Counted from the first letter of the stretch, positions 15,697 through 22,468 are shown. The stretch is DNA of 40,850 nt from a virus (IMGVR_UViG_3300021437_000042:1-40850), one strand, 5' to 3'. Notes: a model not told the origin generated them from the sequence alone. Program-made: numbers and translations.

Positions 15697-16137
15697 TCAA
15701 TATGCCTGGAATTCACCGGTTGGGAATGAATTGATCAATTGAGCGCCAGTGAGAAATCCGCTTGCTGTTCCGCTGAAGTAACAATGGACTTCAATCAAAG
15801 CACCAACCGATACAGGAACATCATCGGAGTAATACTGATAGGTCGGATTGGAATTGCTGTGCAGCGCCCCCTGCGCCACTCCATTCACAAAAGTCTGCCC
15901 ATAAATCGTGCTGCCCCATCCTCCCGATGTCATGTAAAAACCGACACGCAAAGTCCCTGCTCGAGCCACATAAAATCCGACAACCGCCGTTGATGTGGAT
16001 TGAACACAGGATTTCGCAGCGCCGATTGCCTCTGCAATTTGATATCCACCTACTCCCACCGAATAGTCACTCGTCGTATCCAGCGCAAACACCGGCGCCG
16101 CTGCAAACATCAGAACTGCAAGAATCAGATTGTTCAT
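15697..16137 (-). CDS. Secreted beta-rich protein of unknown function
   Basis: A 146-aa protein with a clear signal peptide (MNNLILAVLMFAAAPVFA, cleavage expected after A18). The mature part is beta-rich with Gly/Tyr/Ser runs (DYSVGVGGYQIAEAIGAAKS, then VGFYMTSGGWGSTIYGQTF). It has two Cys that could form a disulfide. It starts in ATGA with its upstream gene behind GGGAAGGGA and lies directly before the lipoprotein. An exported soluble protein next to an exported lipoprotein suggests a functional pair in the periplasm or on the surface. No family recognised. Confidence 0.6.
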   Translation of the reverse strand: MNNLILAVLMFAAAPVFALDTTSDYSVGVGGYQIAEAIGAAKSCVQSTSTAVVGFYVARAGTLRVGFYMTSGGWGSTIYGQTFVNGVAQGALHSNSNPTYQYYSDDVPVSVGALIEVHCYFSGTASGFLTGAQLINSFPTGEFQAY

Positions 16138-16334
16138 CTTCCCTTCCCTGTCAAAGTTGAACTACGAAGTACAACGCTTGGATCTGTTCCGCCGCCGTGC
16201 AGTTCATTCAGAGATGCCCCCGCCATAAACGCCGCTCTCATATCCTGCAACGTATACGATTTCGGCCCCTGCGGGCGCATGTCCAGCAGCGAGAACATGA
16301 AGGCGTCGAAGGCGTTATTGAGATGGTCAGTCAT
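16134..16334 (-). CDS. Hypothetical small phage protein
   Basis: A 66-aa protein starting at the ATG (16334) that overlaps the stop of the 32-aa membrane gene. The sequence YTLQDMRAAFMAGASLNELH resembles a motif seen in many short phage hypotheticals ('DMRAAF.AG'). It overlaps the next gene in ATGA. Function unknown. Confidence 0.55.
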   Translation of the reverse strand: MTDHLNNAFDAFMFSLLDMRPQGPKSYTLQDMRAAFMAGASLNELHGGGTDPSVVLRSSTLTGKGR

Positions 16335-16432
16335 CACGGACCCCATTCAATCAATACTGCCGCCGTGATTGCGCATAATCCGACGAAAATCCAGAAGATC
16401 GTGCATGCTAAACATTTCATGCGATCAGTCAT
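16334..16432 (-). CDS. 32-aa single-pass membrane miniprotein
   Basis: A very short frame reading MTDRMKCLACTIFWIFVGLC and AITAAVLIEWGP. It is one transmembrane helix with a basic, Cys-containing N-terminus. Both ends are locked to neighbours: the start overlaps the upstream stop by 8 bases and the stop shares a base with the next ATG, which supports it as a coupled gene. A similar 32-aa membrane frame lies at 20903-21001. Confidence 0.5.
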   Translation of the reverse strand: MTDRMKCLACTIFWIFVGLCAITAAVLIEWGP

Positions 16433-16796
16433 GATGCTGTCCAAAGATGGCTGTATGAATACGACGAAGCTCCCACACAGTGAATTCAGGCATATTGTTT
16501 TCGTGCTGCATCTGCTCCCGCGCGATCCGCTCTGCCGCCTGCAGGCGCTTCAGGGAGGCGAGGATTGAGCGATTGTATTGGGCCTCTACGCAATCGTCAG
16601 GAATGGAAGCGTCTTCCCATATCTTTAGTTCGCACTCTATCCAACCAATCTGCTCCTCGATCGTCGGCTGCGACGGCCCCTGCTCGCTGGTGGTCATGTT
16701 CACTTGCCTCTCTATTGGAATGTGCGGATTAGGAATCCATGCGCCTGTTCTGAAATCTATGCTGCCGTAGAAGATGTTGATATCTGTCGCCCTCAT
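16425..16796 (-). CDS. Hypothetical leftward-operon protein
   Basis: A 123-aa protein if it starts at 16796, where ATG overlaps the upstream stop. An internal ATG at 16697 (reading MTTSEQGPSQPTIEEQIGW) has a better ribosome site (GAGAGG, nine bases upstream) and would give 90 aa. The body is a charged helix (YNRSILASLKRLQAAERIAR), and the C-terminus is MPEFTVWELRRIHTAIFGQ. No domain recognised. Confidence 0.55.
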   Translation of the reverse strand: MRATDINIFYGSIDFRTGAWIPNPHIPIERQVNMTTSEQGPSQPTIEEQIGWIECELKIWEDASIPDDCVEAQYNRSILASLKRLQAAERIAREQMQHENNMPEFTVWELRRIHTAIFGQHHD

Positions 16797-17068
16797 TTCT
16801 TTCCTTTGGCGCGCATAAACTCAACTGTTTCATCAACCACCCTACTAGCGATCGAAGTGATGAACTCTTGAATAAGCGGGATCATCTCCTCCCGATCCCT
16901 TCTCTCCCCTTCGGCCATTCCATCTTTGTGGCCGGCGGCGTAGGCGAGGGCGGCGAAGCGTTCTAGCTGAGAATGCCAGACAGTTATGTACGCAGCGCCT
17001 AGCGTGATTTCTGTCTGTTGCGCCCATTCGATTATCTGCTCCCTGCTCGGCGGGTCAGCGGGGGTCAT
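16793..17068 (-). CDS. Hypothetical protein, paralogue of the 19506 gene
   Basis: A 91-aa protein starting at the ATG that overlaps the preceding stop. It has PSREQIIEWAQQTE, then LERFAALAYAAGHKDGMAEG and a charged tail. The same two-part pattern occurs in the 78-aa protein at 19506-19742 (PTREQIDWWLICAE, then FADLAYAAGFEAGTKQ). Short proteins of this style are frequent in phages of Proteobacteria and uncharacterised. Confidence 0.6.
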   Translation of the reverse strand: MTPADPPSREQIIEWAQQTEITLGAAYITVWHSQLERFAALAYAAGHKDGMAEGERRDREEMIPLIQEFITSIASRVVDETVEFMRAKGKK

Positions 17069-17283
17069 GGCGCGTTTAACTCCTTCAGCGCCTGCTTCTT
17101 CTGTTCGTCCAATTCGTGATCCCATGCCGCAATGACTTCTCGTCGAAATTTTGCTGGCGTCCAGCCTGCTGAAATCGCCTCTTCGACGGCATCCCAGACG
17201 GCGTCCTCTACTCTGGATGGCGTGTGTACGCCCATGGTCGGCAGTCCGTTCGAGATGCCGAATCCTATGCCAAGAGGCTTCAT
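17065..17283 (-). CDS. Hypothetical small protein
   Basis: A 72-aa protein linked by ATGA overlaps at both ends. It is mostly helical after residue 25 (VEDAVWDAVEEAISAGWTPA, then KFRREVIAAWDHELDEQ), a pattern common in uncharacterised phage proteins. Function unknown. Confidence 0.6.
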   Translation of the reverse strand: MKPLGIGFGISNGLPTMGVHTPSRVEDAVWDAVEEAISAGWTPAKFRREVIAAWDHELDEQKKQALKELNAP

Positions 17284-17837
17284 TTGACTCCCTCCCCGCC
17301 CATCTTGCCCTCGGCGGACATTAGAGCCGCGTCGATGGCGGCGTCTAGTTGTTCCCCACTATCGAACGTGAGATCATTTCCAAGCACGTTATAGGTGGCA
17401 TCCCACTGGTAAATCGTAAACACGCCAGCGAACCCCTTGTCTATGTGACTGCGTAGTAATTGATACCGCCGCGCATCCCGTTCCGCCGATTCGGCGCGAG
17501 TGAGAAGCTTGCCCTGTTCATGTTCTGCTTTGTCGCGGTCCAGCAACGCCGCTTCGAGCCGGGCGCGCAGGGCGGTGATGTCTCTCGATTGGGAAATGAT
17601 AAGACTACGGTCAACCCAGTATTCACTGTTCTCCAGTTGATTAATGCGTTCATTGCGAGCTATGACAATATGCTCTAGTTCATAGATACGAGCGAGAAGG
17701 CTCTTCAGGGCGTCGGCGGCTTCGTCATATAGTGGATGCTTCTCATAAACCTCATTTGGTGTGCCATGGTCTAAATCTCTGCGTCTGATGCCAATGCGCA
17801 GCCGCGCCACTAGTCCCGCCAGTTCGGTTGCGTCCAT
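17280..17837 (-). CDS. Coiled-coil protein with C-terminal RYxLLRSH domain
   Basis: A 185-aa protein; the ATG at 17837 is preceded by AAGGAG, and an upstream in-frame ATG is inside the neighbouring gene. Residues about 45-130 are a long coiled coil (ELEHIVIARNERINQLENSE, then RARLEAALLDRDKAEHEQ). The last 55 residues (RYQLLRSHIDKGFAGVFTIY, then QWDATYNVLGNDLTFDSG, then EQLDAAIDAALMS) match the complete second half of the rightward gene at 29783-30052. Domains beginning 'ARRYrwLR' are frequent in phage proteins with no known function. Presumably a host-takeover or regulatory protein; unproven. Confidence 0.65.
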   Translation of the reverse strand: MDATELAGLVARLRIGIRRRDLDHGTPNEVYEKHPLYDEAADALKSLLARIYELEHIVIARNERINQLENSEYWVDRSLIISQSRDITALRARLEAALLDRDKAEHEQGKLLTRAESAERDARRYQLLRSHIDKGFAGVFTIYQWDATYNVLGNDLTFDSGEQLDAAIDAALMSAEGKMGGEGVK

Positions 17838-17859
17838 CAGGGCTCCTTGCGCGCGGCGA

Positions 17860-18267
17860 TCACGGAAAATCTCGTCGCACTTGGATATGCCGATCTTTGA
17901 TTGCTTCGTCCAATAAAGCGATTGCTGGACCACGTTGATAGAAATTGAGGGCGATATTACAAGCGGCGCCCCATTGAGCACCACTCAAGCCCAGTTTCTT
18001 AATTATTTTGTTTGAATGCCCGAACGATTCAATCGCATCTAGATCGCGCTTCCATTGGTCCTTGTCCTCCCATTTGGAAGCGTCATATCTTTCCGCGAGC
18101 AAATGCCGGAGGATTTCTGCGGCCGTGACTTGGATGCATTGTTCATATCCAGGTCCTAATCCTCCCATTTCAATGCTCCATACAGAATGGCCGCTATCCC
18201 ATCGTTGTAACCACTCTGCAGCATCCTTGCCGTAGAAATCTGCAGCTTCTTGCGCTGTCATTGTCAT
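17860..18267 (-). CDS. Hypothetical conserved-looking phage protein
   Basis: About 135 aa. Three ATG codons lie close together at 18270, 18267 and 18261; AGGAG sits five bases before the second, so 18267 is preferred. The protein contains SIEMGGLGPGYEQCIQVTAA, a phrase I associate with a recurrent uncharacterised phage family. The C-terminal half is helical (NKIIKKLGLSGAQWGAACNI). Function unknown. Confidence 0.65.
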   Translation of the reverse strand: MTMTAQEAADFYGKDAAEWLQRWDSGHSVWSIEMGGLGPGYEQCIQVTAAEILRHLLAERYDASKWEDKDQWKRDLDAIESFGHSNKIIKKLGLSGAQWGAACNIALNFYQRGPAIALLDEAIKDRHIQVRRDFP

Positions 18268-18275
18268 CATGGCTC

Positions 18276-18545
18276 CTAAAATGGGATATCCGAATCCATA
18301 TCATCGATCGCCTGGTGCTCAGGTGATGGCTTGTGGGGGAATGGTTCCGGCAAGATGATGGGCTTCACTGCAGTGAAAGACAATGACAGGAACGGCGCGC
18401 CGGTCTTGGTCGTCTTCTCCCACGCACTCACGTACAGATCCATCCCGCTGATCTTGCAGCGGCCTTGCCAGTCGGGATGCTTATCCTCTGTCTTCCTTTC
18501 GTTGCGGAAGAGGGAACCGCCTAGTTCTTTCTGTTCATAGGCCAT
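18276..18545 (-). CDS. Putative single-stranded-DNA-binding-like protein with SSB-type acidic tip
   Basis: An 89-aa protein. The body (GSLFRNERKTEDKHPDWQGR, then MDLYVSAWEKTTKTGAPFLS) has the strand pattern of a small OB-like or beta-barrel domain common in phages. The C-terminus is AIDDMDSDIPF, almost the same as the conserved acidic DDDIPF tip by which bacterial SSB recruits partners. It lies close to the exonuclease and annealing-protein genes, so a role in handling ssDNA during recombination or replication is likely. The core fold is inferred, not proven. Confidence 0.6.
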   Translation of the reverse strand: MAYEQKELGGSLFRNERKTEDKHPDWQGRCKISGMDLYVSAWEKTTKTGAPFLSLSFTAVKPIILPEPFPHKPSPEHQAIDDMDSDIPF

Positions 18546-18895
18546 TATTTCTTCGCTCCCGTTGATTTACCTTGCATGACGCATGCTTCGGCAAAGTCGA
18601 TTGACCGCATAGCGATTTTGCCAACGATGTCCAGCGCTTCAGGAGTCGCACTTTCTTTTTTGGTATCGAATTGCCCTGCCGCCATTTCCATCATGACTTT
18701 CATGGCCTGCATCGCTTCAAGATATTGTTTGTAGAGTTCATCATAAGCACGCTTCAAACTCTCGAAATCTTGTTTGCTAAGCGCTTCCTTTGCGGTGGAA
18801 TCTAGTTTTGAAAGTTTCTGCACCATTCCAGGAAATGCGGACTTCGTGCCTTCCGTAAGATTGGGAGCATTTTGTAATGATGCGGGAAGATTCAC
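18545..18895 (-). CDS. Hypothetical helical protein in recombination operon
   Basis: A 116-aa, mostly helical protein (STAKEALSKQDFESLKRAYD, then ELYKQYLEAMQAMKVMMEMA). It overlaps the exonuclease gene upstream in ATGA and the SSB-like gene downstream by one base. The position suggests a partner in recombination; nothing in the sequence identifies a function. Confidence 0.6.
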   Translation of the reverse strand: MNLPASLQNAPNLTEGTKSAFPGMVQKLSKLDSTAKEALSKQDFESLKRAYDELYKQYLEAMQAMKVMMEMAAGQFDTKKESATPEALDIVGKIAMRSIDFAEACVMQGKSTGAKK

Positions 18896-19509
18896 GCAGC
18901 CTCCTTCGCCGTCAGCAGTTGGTTATAGAGCGCTTCGACTTCGAACAGGAATGCCCGAGCATCGGCTTCAACATGCATGATCTGTTCGCTGGTCGCAGAG
19001 AAATCGCGGATGAAAAGCCGCAGCGGTTCCGGCATCTCCGGGCAATAGGCGACGAACGTCGTGTTGTAGATCTTCGTGCAGGCTTGCTGCAGGATGAGCT
19101 GGTCAAGATGCTCTTGCGGGATCTCGCCGCCGATCATCCACTTGACGAATGTCGTGGGCAGAGGCACCTTGAATTCGTGCAGCCTGTGCTTCGTCACGCT
19201 ATCTGGCGTCGCGCCGCAGAATTCGATGGCCGGGTGCGGATAGAAATCGGCAGGCCCCAGCACGTCGCCCGTCTGGATCTCATAGGCTTCCTTGGCGGCG
19301 TCCTCGAGGTCTATCCCGCGCTGCATGGCGGCGGTGACATAGTGCGTCGTGGCAATGCCGGTCAGGCGCTCAGTGACCAGTTCCACCTTGTAACCGAATC
19401 GTGCCTCCGATTCGCCGCCTTTCTTCAGCATCGCTCTAGCATCACGCATGCGGCTAGCCGTCAGGCAACCGATGCGCTCGCGGATCTGGAAGTCGGTCAG
19501 GCCACTCAT
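18892..19509 (-). CDS. YqaJ/lambda-exonuclease-type recombination nuclease
   Basis: A 205-aa protein. The start RERIGCLTASRM fits the nucleic-acid-binding entry helix of YqaJ/lambda Exo enzymes. Active-site pattern: E69/E74 region (RGIDLEDAAKEAYE), D103 (GATPDSV), E112-x-K114 (HEFKVP) and Q137 (EHLDQLILQQACT). Known enzymes are toroidal trimers that digest one strand 5' to 3' from DNA ends, leaving ssDNA for an annealing protein; such a gene is four bases-overlap-linked upstream in the same operon (19739-20527, one small gene between). Length is close to lambda Exo (226 aa). Well supported. Confidence 0.85.
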   Translation of the reverse strand: MSGLTDFQIRERIGCLTASRMRDARAMLKKGGESEARFGYKVELVTERLTGIATTHYVTAAMQRGIDLEDAAKEAYEIQTGDVLGPADFYPHPAIEFCGATPDSVTKHRLHEFKVPLPTTFVKWMIGGEIPQEHLDQLILQQACTKIYNTTFVAYCPEMPEPLRLFIRDFSATSEQIMHVEADARAFLFEVEALYNQLLTAKEAA

Positions 19510-19742
19510 TTGAGTCCATCCCTAGCGCGTATAGCTTTTTCCATGCTGTAATACCGATTGAGATGCATTAAACCTGCACATTCTTCTCGTTCTTGCTTCG
19601 TTCCTGCTTCAAAACCGGCGGCATAAGCGAGATCGGCAAATTTGCAAAACTGTTCTGGTAATGAGTGATCCATAAGACCGAACGGCGGAAATTCTGCGCA
19701 TATTAGCCACCAGTCAATCTGTTCGCGTGTAGGATGGATCAC
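19506..19742 (-). CDS. Hypothetical protein, paralogue of the 16793 gene
   Basis: A 78-aa protein with a GTG start overlapping the annealing-protein stop (GTGA). It shows PTREQIDWWLICAE and FADLAYAAGFEAGTKQERE, matching in order the 16793-17068 protein. The two probably arose by duplication within the operon. Function unknown. Confidence 0.6.
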   Translation of the reverse strand: MIHPTREQIDWWLICAEFPPFGLMDHSLPEQFCKFADLAYAAGFEAGTKQEREECAGLMHLNRYYSMEKAIRARDGLK

Positions 19743-20527
19743 GCTGCCTCTTGCTGTGGTGCTGGCGCATCCGCTGCCTTCGCCAGTTCCACCAATCGAG
19801 CATAGTTGGCCGTCTCCCTCGCGACCCGGCGGAACGTCTGCACGTCCTGCGCCTGCCACCACTTCTTGAGCGCTTCAAAGCCATCTGCCGCGGCATTCCA
19901 AGCTTCCACGATGAGCGGACGAGTCCAAGGGGGCTCGAGTGTCCACACGAGATCATCGTCGGTCAAGCAGGTTTCATATTCAACCGGCTGTTGCGGCTGA
20001 TCCTGCACGATGGTCAATGCATCGGCAGGCACAATTTCGGCCTTGCCCATGTCTTTGATTTCTTCTGGAACGTACATCCCAGAAGTAGCGCTGGGGCATA
20101 CGGATCTGACACCTTCGCTGATCACACGAGAGCGCAGCATGGCCCTTGGATACTTCGGCCACAGGCTGTCTTTCTTCGAGACGAGCCCGATGCTTTCCGC
20201 CTGGGCATATGTCCATTTGATTGTAACTGTGCCGCCTTGCTGATGCGTGAATGTGGCCGATGCTTCCTTTTCATCGAGCTTATTCCATTTGACGGCGCCG
20301 CCAGCCTTGATGAAATCGCGTAGCATAGCCTCCGACTTCTTGGAAGGCTTGCCCAAAATAACGTCATAGTCACGCATTGCCGCTGCCGGATGCATGCCTT
20401 CGGCTTGTGCCATCAACATGAGCACGAGCACTTGCTGTGTGGATTTCTGCCCAAACATCCCGGACTTCGATACCTGTTCGGCAATGGCTTGCAGATCGTT
20501 GAATGGGACTACTTCTGAACCGGCCAT
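19739..20527 (-). CDS. Single-strand annealing recombinase (RecT/Redbeta-like)
   Basis: A 262-aa protein preceded by AAGGAGAAGCAGAG. Residues 10-75 (LMLMAQAEGMHPAAAMRDYD) resemble the N-terminal core of phage RecT/Bet annealing proteins. The diagnostic stretch is at 127-159: PRAMLRSRVISEGVRSVCPS followed by GMYVPEEIKD, similar to the 'R.MLRaRAiSegvR.v.P....G.YTpEE' signature of the family. Residues about 160-262 are a variable tail. The role is annealing ssDNA produced by the neighbouring exonuclease, making circular or concatemeric genomes after infection. The exact subfamily cannot be fixed by eye. Confidence 0.75.
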   Translation of the reverse strand: MAGSEVVPFNDLQAIAEQVSKSGMFGQKSTQQVLVLMLMAQAEGMHPAAAMRDYDVILGKPSKKSEAMLRDFIKAGGAVKWNKLDEKEASATFTHQQGGTVTIKWTYAQAESIGLVSKKDSLWPKYPRAMLRSRVISEGVRSVCPSATSGMYVPEEIKDMGKAEIVPADALTIVQDQPQQPVEYETCLTDDDLVWTLEPPWTRPLIVEAWNAAADGFEALKKWWQAQDVQTFRRVARETANYARLVELAKAADAPAPQQEAA

Positions 20528-20679
20528 CTCTGCTTCTCCTTCAGATGAATAACGGTTGTCTCACTACTGGGCTGCTGCCGGCGGATGCGGGCGAAGGTCT
20601 CCACAAGATTGGTCATGTGAGACGCTGTGTACGGCCGCTGCGGCACGGCGAGGAGTGACCAGGGGGGGTATTTATTCAT
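20509..20679 (-). CDS. Hypothetical 56-aa protein
   Basis: It starts at an ATG that overlaps the upstream TAA (TAATG) and ends inside the next gene. The protein is basic with PQRPYTASHMTNLVETFARI. The tight coupling suggests a real gene. Function unknown. Confidence 0.5.
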   Translation of the reverse strand: MNKYPPWSLLAVPQRPYTASHMTNLVETFARIRRQQPSSETTVIHLKEKQRWPVQK

Positions 20680-20900
20680 TAGCGGCCCCATTTTTTGATA
20701 GCGCATTCTTTAGCAAATTGCTCGATTAATTTATATGCTCTTCGTAGCTTATCGCCTCTGTCTGGCGTAAAGACACATCCATTTCTGGTCTCTTCAAGCG
20801 CTTTAAGAGCATTTCTAATTCTGCCGCGGACAATAGTTTTGAATTGCCGTTTGGTGCGATATGCCCACCAAGGCCAGCCACCTTTACTTTTAAAGTTCAT
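20679..20900 (-). CDS. Hypothetical basic protein
   Basis: A 73-aa protein; the ATG at 20900 has GGAG six bases upstream and lies just after the 32-aa membrane gene stop. It is very basic (MNFKSKGGWPWWAYRTKRQF, then RGRIRNALKALEE), ending RRAYKLIEQFAKECAIKKWG. It might bind nucleic acid; no domain recognised. Confidence 0.55.
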   Translation of the reverse strand: MNFKSKGGWPWWAYRTKRQFKTIVRGRIRNALKALEETRNGCVFTPDRGDKLRRAYKLIEQFAKECAIKKWGR

Positions 20901-20902
20901 GA

Positions 20903-21001
20903 TCACTCCGCCAGCCACATGACAAACTTGATCATCTCGTACCAGCAGAGCGCGCCGAGTGCCGCTGCGATGACGGCGGCGCGGAGGGCGGCGGGGGTCA
21001 T
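20903..21001 (-). CDS. 32-aa single-pass membrane miniprotein
   Basis: It reads MTPAALRAAVIAAALGALCW and YEMIKFVMWLAE: one membrane helix. The ATG overlaps the preceding TGA in ATGA, and the stop is two bases from the next ATG, so it fills the gap between genes exactly. The size and layout match the miniprotein at 16334-16432. Confidence 0.5.
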   Translation of the reverse strand: MTPAALRAAVIAAALGALCWYEMIKFVMWLAE

Positions 21002-21300
21002 TTTTTCTTCTCAATAACGATATGATCGCGTCCAGCCTTTGCTATCAATTCATGGGAATCAAGCTCAACAGCGCTGATGCCTAGATATCGTTTCAGGACA
21101 GCCTTCCACCAGATTGACTGTCTATGTTCAATTTCAGCGTTGAGACGCGCAACTTCTCTGAACATAGCAGCAATTGTGGCGTCGATTCCTAAGCGTTCTT
21201 CGTTCATTCGCAGCAATGTGTTTGCCTCTTCGAAATCCAATGCGATCGTCTGTGGCTCAAGAGGCAAAAGCGGAGATGGCGCTATTGATTTTTTCATCAT
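20998..21300 (-). CDS. Hypothetical protein
   Basis: A 100-aa protein with alternative adjacent ATG starts at 21300 and 21297. The middle is helical (LRMNEERLGIDATIAAMFRE, then VARLNAEIEHRQSIWWKAVL) with a Lys-rich end. No domain recognised. Overlaps neighbours at both ends, so it is part of the coupled operon. Confidence 0.6.
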   Translation of the reverse strand: MMKKSIAPSPLLPLEPQTIALDFEEANTLLRMNEERLGIDATIAAMFREVARLNAEIEHRQSIWWKAVLKRYLGISAVELDSHELIAKAGRDHIVIEKKK

Positions 21301-21632
21301 CCCCTCGCCAAGTTGTAGTATTTGTCAGTCGATGCGAGATAGTCTTCCTCGCTGCGAGTGAGTTCGTTGTTCAACTCTTTCAGCGACGGCTCGCGCGCCT
21401 CTGCCTCCTCAGCCGTGCTCTGCATGTGTGCAGTTACGCGCAGCTTGAGCGCAATGCGCGCCAGTTCCTGAGTCTCAGCATCCCCGTAGGTCAGCTCGTG
21501 CAGCCACGCCGCCACGTCCTCCGGGTTGCTGCACAGCGCCATGTAGGCCAGGGCTGATCGTTCATCATTGACCGGCGTCGGGGCTTTGGGGGGCATGAGG
21601 ATTTCCTCTGCGAATTTGACTAGGTCGATCAT
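21297..21632 (-). CDS. Hypothetical acidic protein
   Basis: A 111-aa acidic, helical protein (NPEDVAAWLHELTYGDAETQ, then EEAEAREPSLKELNNELTRS). Its ATG shares one base with the upstream TAA. Function unknown. Confidence 0.6.
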   Translation of the reverse strand: MIDLVKFAEEILMPPKAPTPVNDERSALAYMALCSNPEDVAAWLHELTYGDAETQELARIALKLRVTAHMQSTAEEAEAREPSLKELNNELTRSEEDYLASTDKYYNLARG

Positions 21633-21901
21633 TATTCAGATCCTTCTGCTTCAGCAACGGCTAAATCGGCTTTGTGAACAGCGTCGAGATATGCGTTATA
21701 GCGGCGCGTCCATTCTGTTTCTGAATCTTTGCTATCTACAGAGGGACGTGGATTGTTTATTATCGTTCGCAAAATGCCTATCAAATCTTCAATGCAATTC
21801 GCAGCGATTGCCTGAAGGGTTTGCTTAGCAATATGCTCTTGACCGAATGAACTTTCGATTGCACTCCGACGCAATCTTGAGACGATCTCATTGGCATTCA
21901 T
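21632..21901 (-). CDS. First gene of leftward operon, hypothetical
   Basis: An 89-aa protein; the ATG at 21901 has AGGAG eight bases upstream, and the promoter at 21945-21973 is just ahead. It is helical (MNANEIVSRLRRSAIESSFG, then IAANCIEDLIGILRTIINN). It occupies the place of an early regulator but shows no helix-turn-helix or CI-like feature that I can recognise. Confidence 0.65.
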   Translation of the reverse strand: MNANEIVSRLRRSAIESSFGQEHIAKQTLQAIAANCIEDLIGILRTIINNPRPSVDSKDSETEWTRRYNAYLDAVHKADLAVAEAEGSE

Positions 21902-21920
21902 TTTGCATTCTCCTGGCGAC

Positions 21921-21949
21921 TTGTATTTCGTAGTGAATGATGGTAGCAT
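21921..21949 (+). promoter_or_regulatory. Possible rightward early promoter overlapping the leftward one
   Basis: TTGTAT (21921-21926), 17 bases, then TAGCAT (21944-21949) would start transcription near 21956 towards the Cro-like gene. Its -10 box lies on the same bases as the leftward -10, so polymerase could not occupy both. The boxes are weak matches, so this is tentative. Confidence 0.3.
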
Positions 21950-21973
21950 ACTCTCCATCAAATCCGTTGTCAA
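21945..21973 (-). promoter_or_regulatory. Leftward early promoter (sigma70-type)
   Basis: Reading leftward, TTGACA (21973-21968) is a perfect -35 box, followed by a 17-base spacer and TATGCT (21950-21945) as -10. Transcription would begin near 21938, about 37 bases before the first ATG of the operon, whose ribosome site is AGGAG. It probably drives all genes down to 15078, because no gap or terminator interrupts them. Confidence 0.75.
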
Positions 21974-21989
21974 CCCCTTTTCACCACAA

Positions 21990-22199
21990 ATGACACTAGA
22001 CGAAATTCTCGGCAAGTATGGCTCGCAAAGGGCGGCAGGGCACGCCATCGGCTACAGCCAGCAGTCGGTGAGCAAGTGGGTGAAGAAAGGCCACATCCCA
22101 TTCAAGGCACAGGTTGCCATAGAACGCTTTACGAAAGGGCTATTCCGTGCTGAATCCTTCAGCGCCACCCGCCGTCGTATCAACGGGCATCGTGCCTGA
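21990..22199 (+). CDS. Cro-like helix-turn-helix regulator
   Basis: A 69-aa protein from the ATG at 21990. Residues 3-40 (LDEILGKYGSQRAAGHAIGY followed by SQQSVSKWVKKGHIP) match the layout of P22-type Cro: helix, 'fGtq.aAA.alGis..avS.W', then 'iP...A..ie'. The role is binding operators in the adjacent divergent promoter region to control early transcription. The C-terminal 18 residues are basic. There is no clear Shine-Dalgarno. No CI partner gene is seen on the other strand, which is odd for a lambdoid switch. Confidence 0.75.
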   Translation: MTLDEILGKYGSQRAAGHAIGYSQQSVSKWVKKGHIPFKAQVAIERFTKGLFRAESFSATRRRINGHRA

Positions 22200-22353
22200 G
22201 AAGCACTGCGGCTACTGCTCGCGTTACAAGCCGCTCGCCGGCGGCGTCTGGCGCCTTCGTTCCGGCAAGGTCCGCACACTGCGCATCTGGGCCTGCCGCG
22301 AGTGCGCGGCGCGACGGGGCGGGTATGCGGTTGCGCCCGAACCCAGAACGTAG
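22147..22353 (+). CDS. Small zinc-ribbon protein
   Basis: A 68-aa protein with GTG start at 22147 (AAAGGG seven bases upstream); a GTG at 22192 is an alternative giving less overlap with the Cro-like gene. It contains CGYCSRYKPLAGGVWR and RIWACRECAARRGG, a C-x2-C pair twice, so probably one zinc site. Short zinc-ribbon proteins of this kind are common in phage early regions. Function unknown. Confidence 0.6.
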   Translation: MLNPSAPPAVVSTGIVPEKHCGYCSRYKPLAGGVWRLRSGKVRTLRIWACRECAARRGGYAVAPEPRT

Positions 22354-22468
22354 CGCGTTTGAGGCTTATATGAAGCGCATCGGGGTGAAGGCCGACTCCA
22401 TCATGGGCGGCGTGTTCTGGAAGCTGTGGCAGGCGGCGTGCGCGTGGCAGAGGGGGAATCATGGGTGA
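22325..22468 (+). CDS. Hypothetical 47-aa protein
   Basis: It reads MRLRPNPERSAFEAYMKRIG and ends VFWKLWQAACAWQRGNHG. The pattern 'F.A...R.G......FW..WQA..AWQRG' occurs in many small phage proteins of unknown function. It overlaps the genes on both sides by a few bases. Confidence 0.55.
   Translation: MRLRPNPERSAFEAYMKRIGVKADSIMGGVFWKLWQAACAWQRGNHG

Noticed and set aside
16816-17027. Diversity-generating retroelement or reverse transcriptase near tail genes
   Set aside because: I looked because podophages such as BPP-1 carry one; no reverse transcriptase YxDD motif or paired variable/template repeat was seen anywhere in the window.
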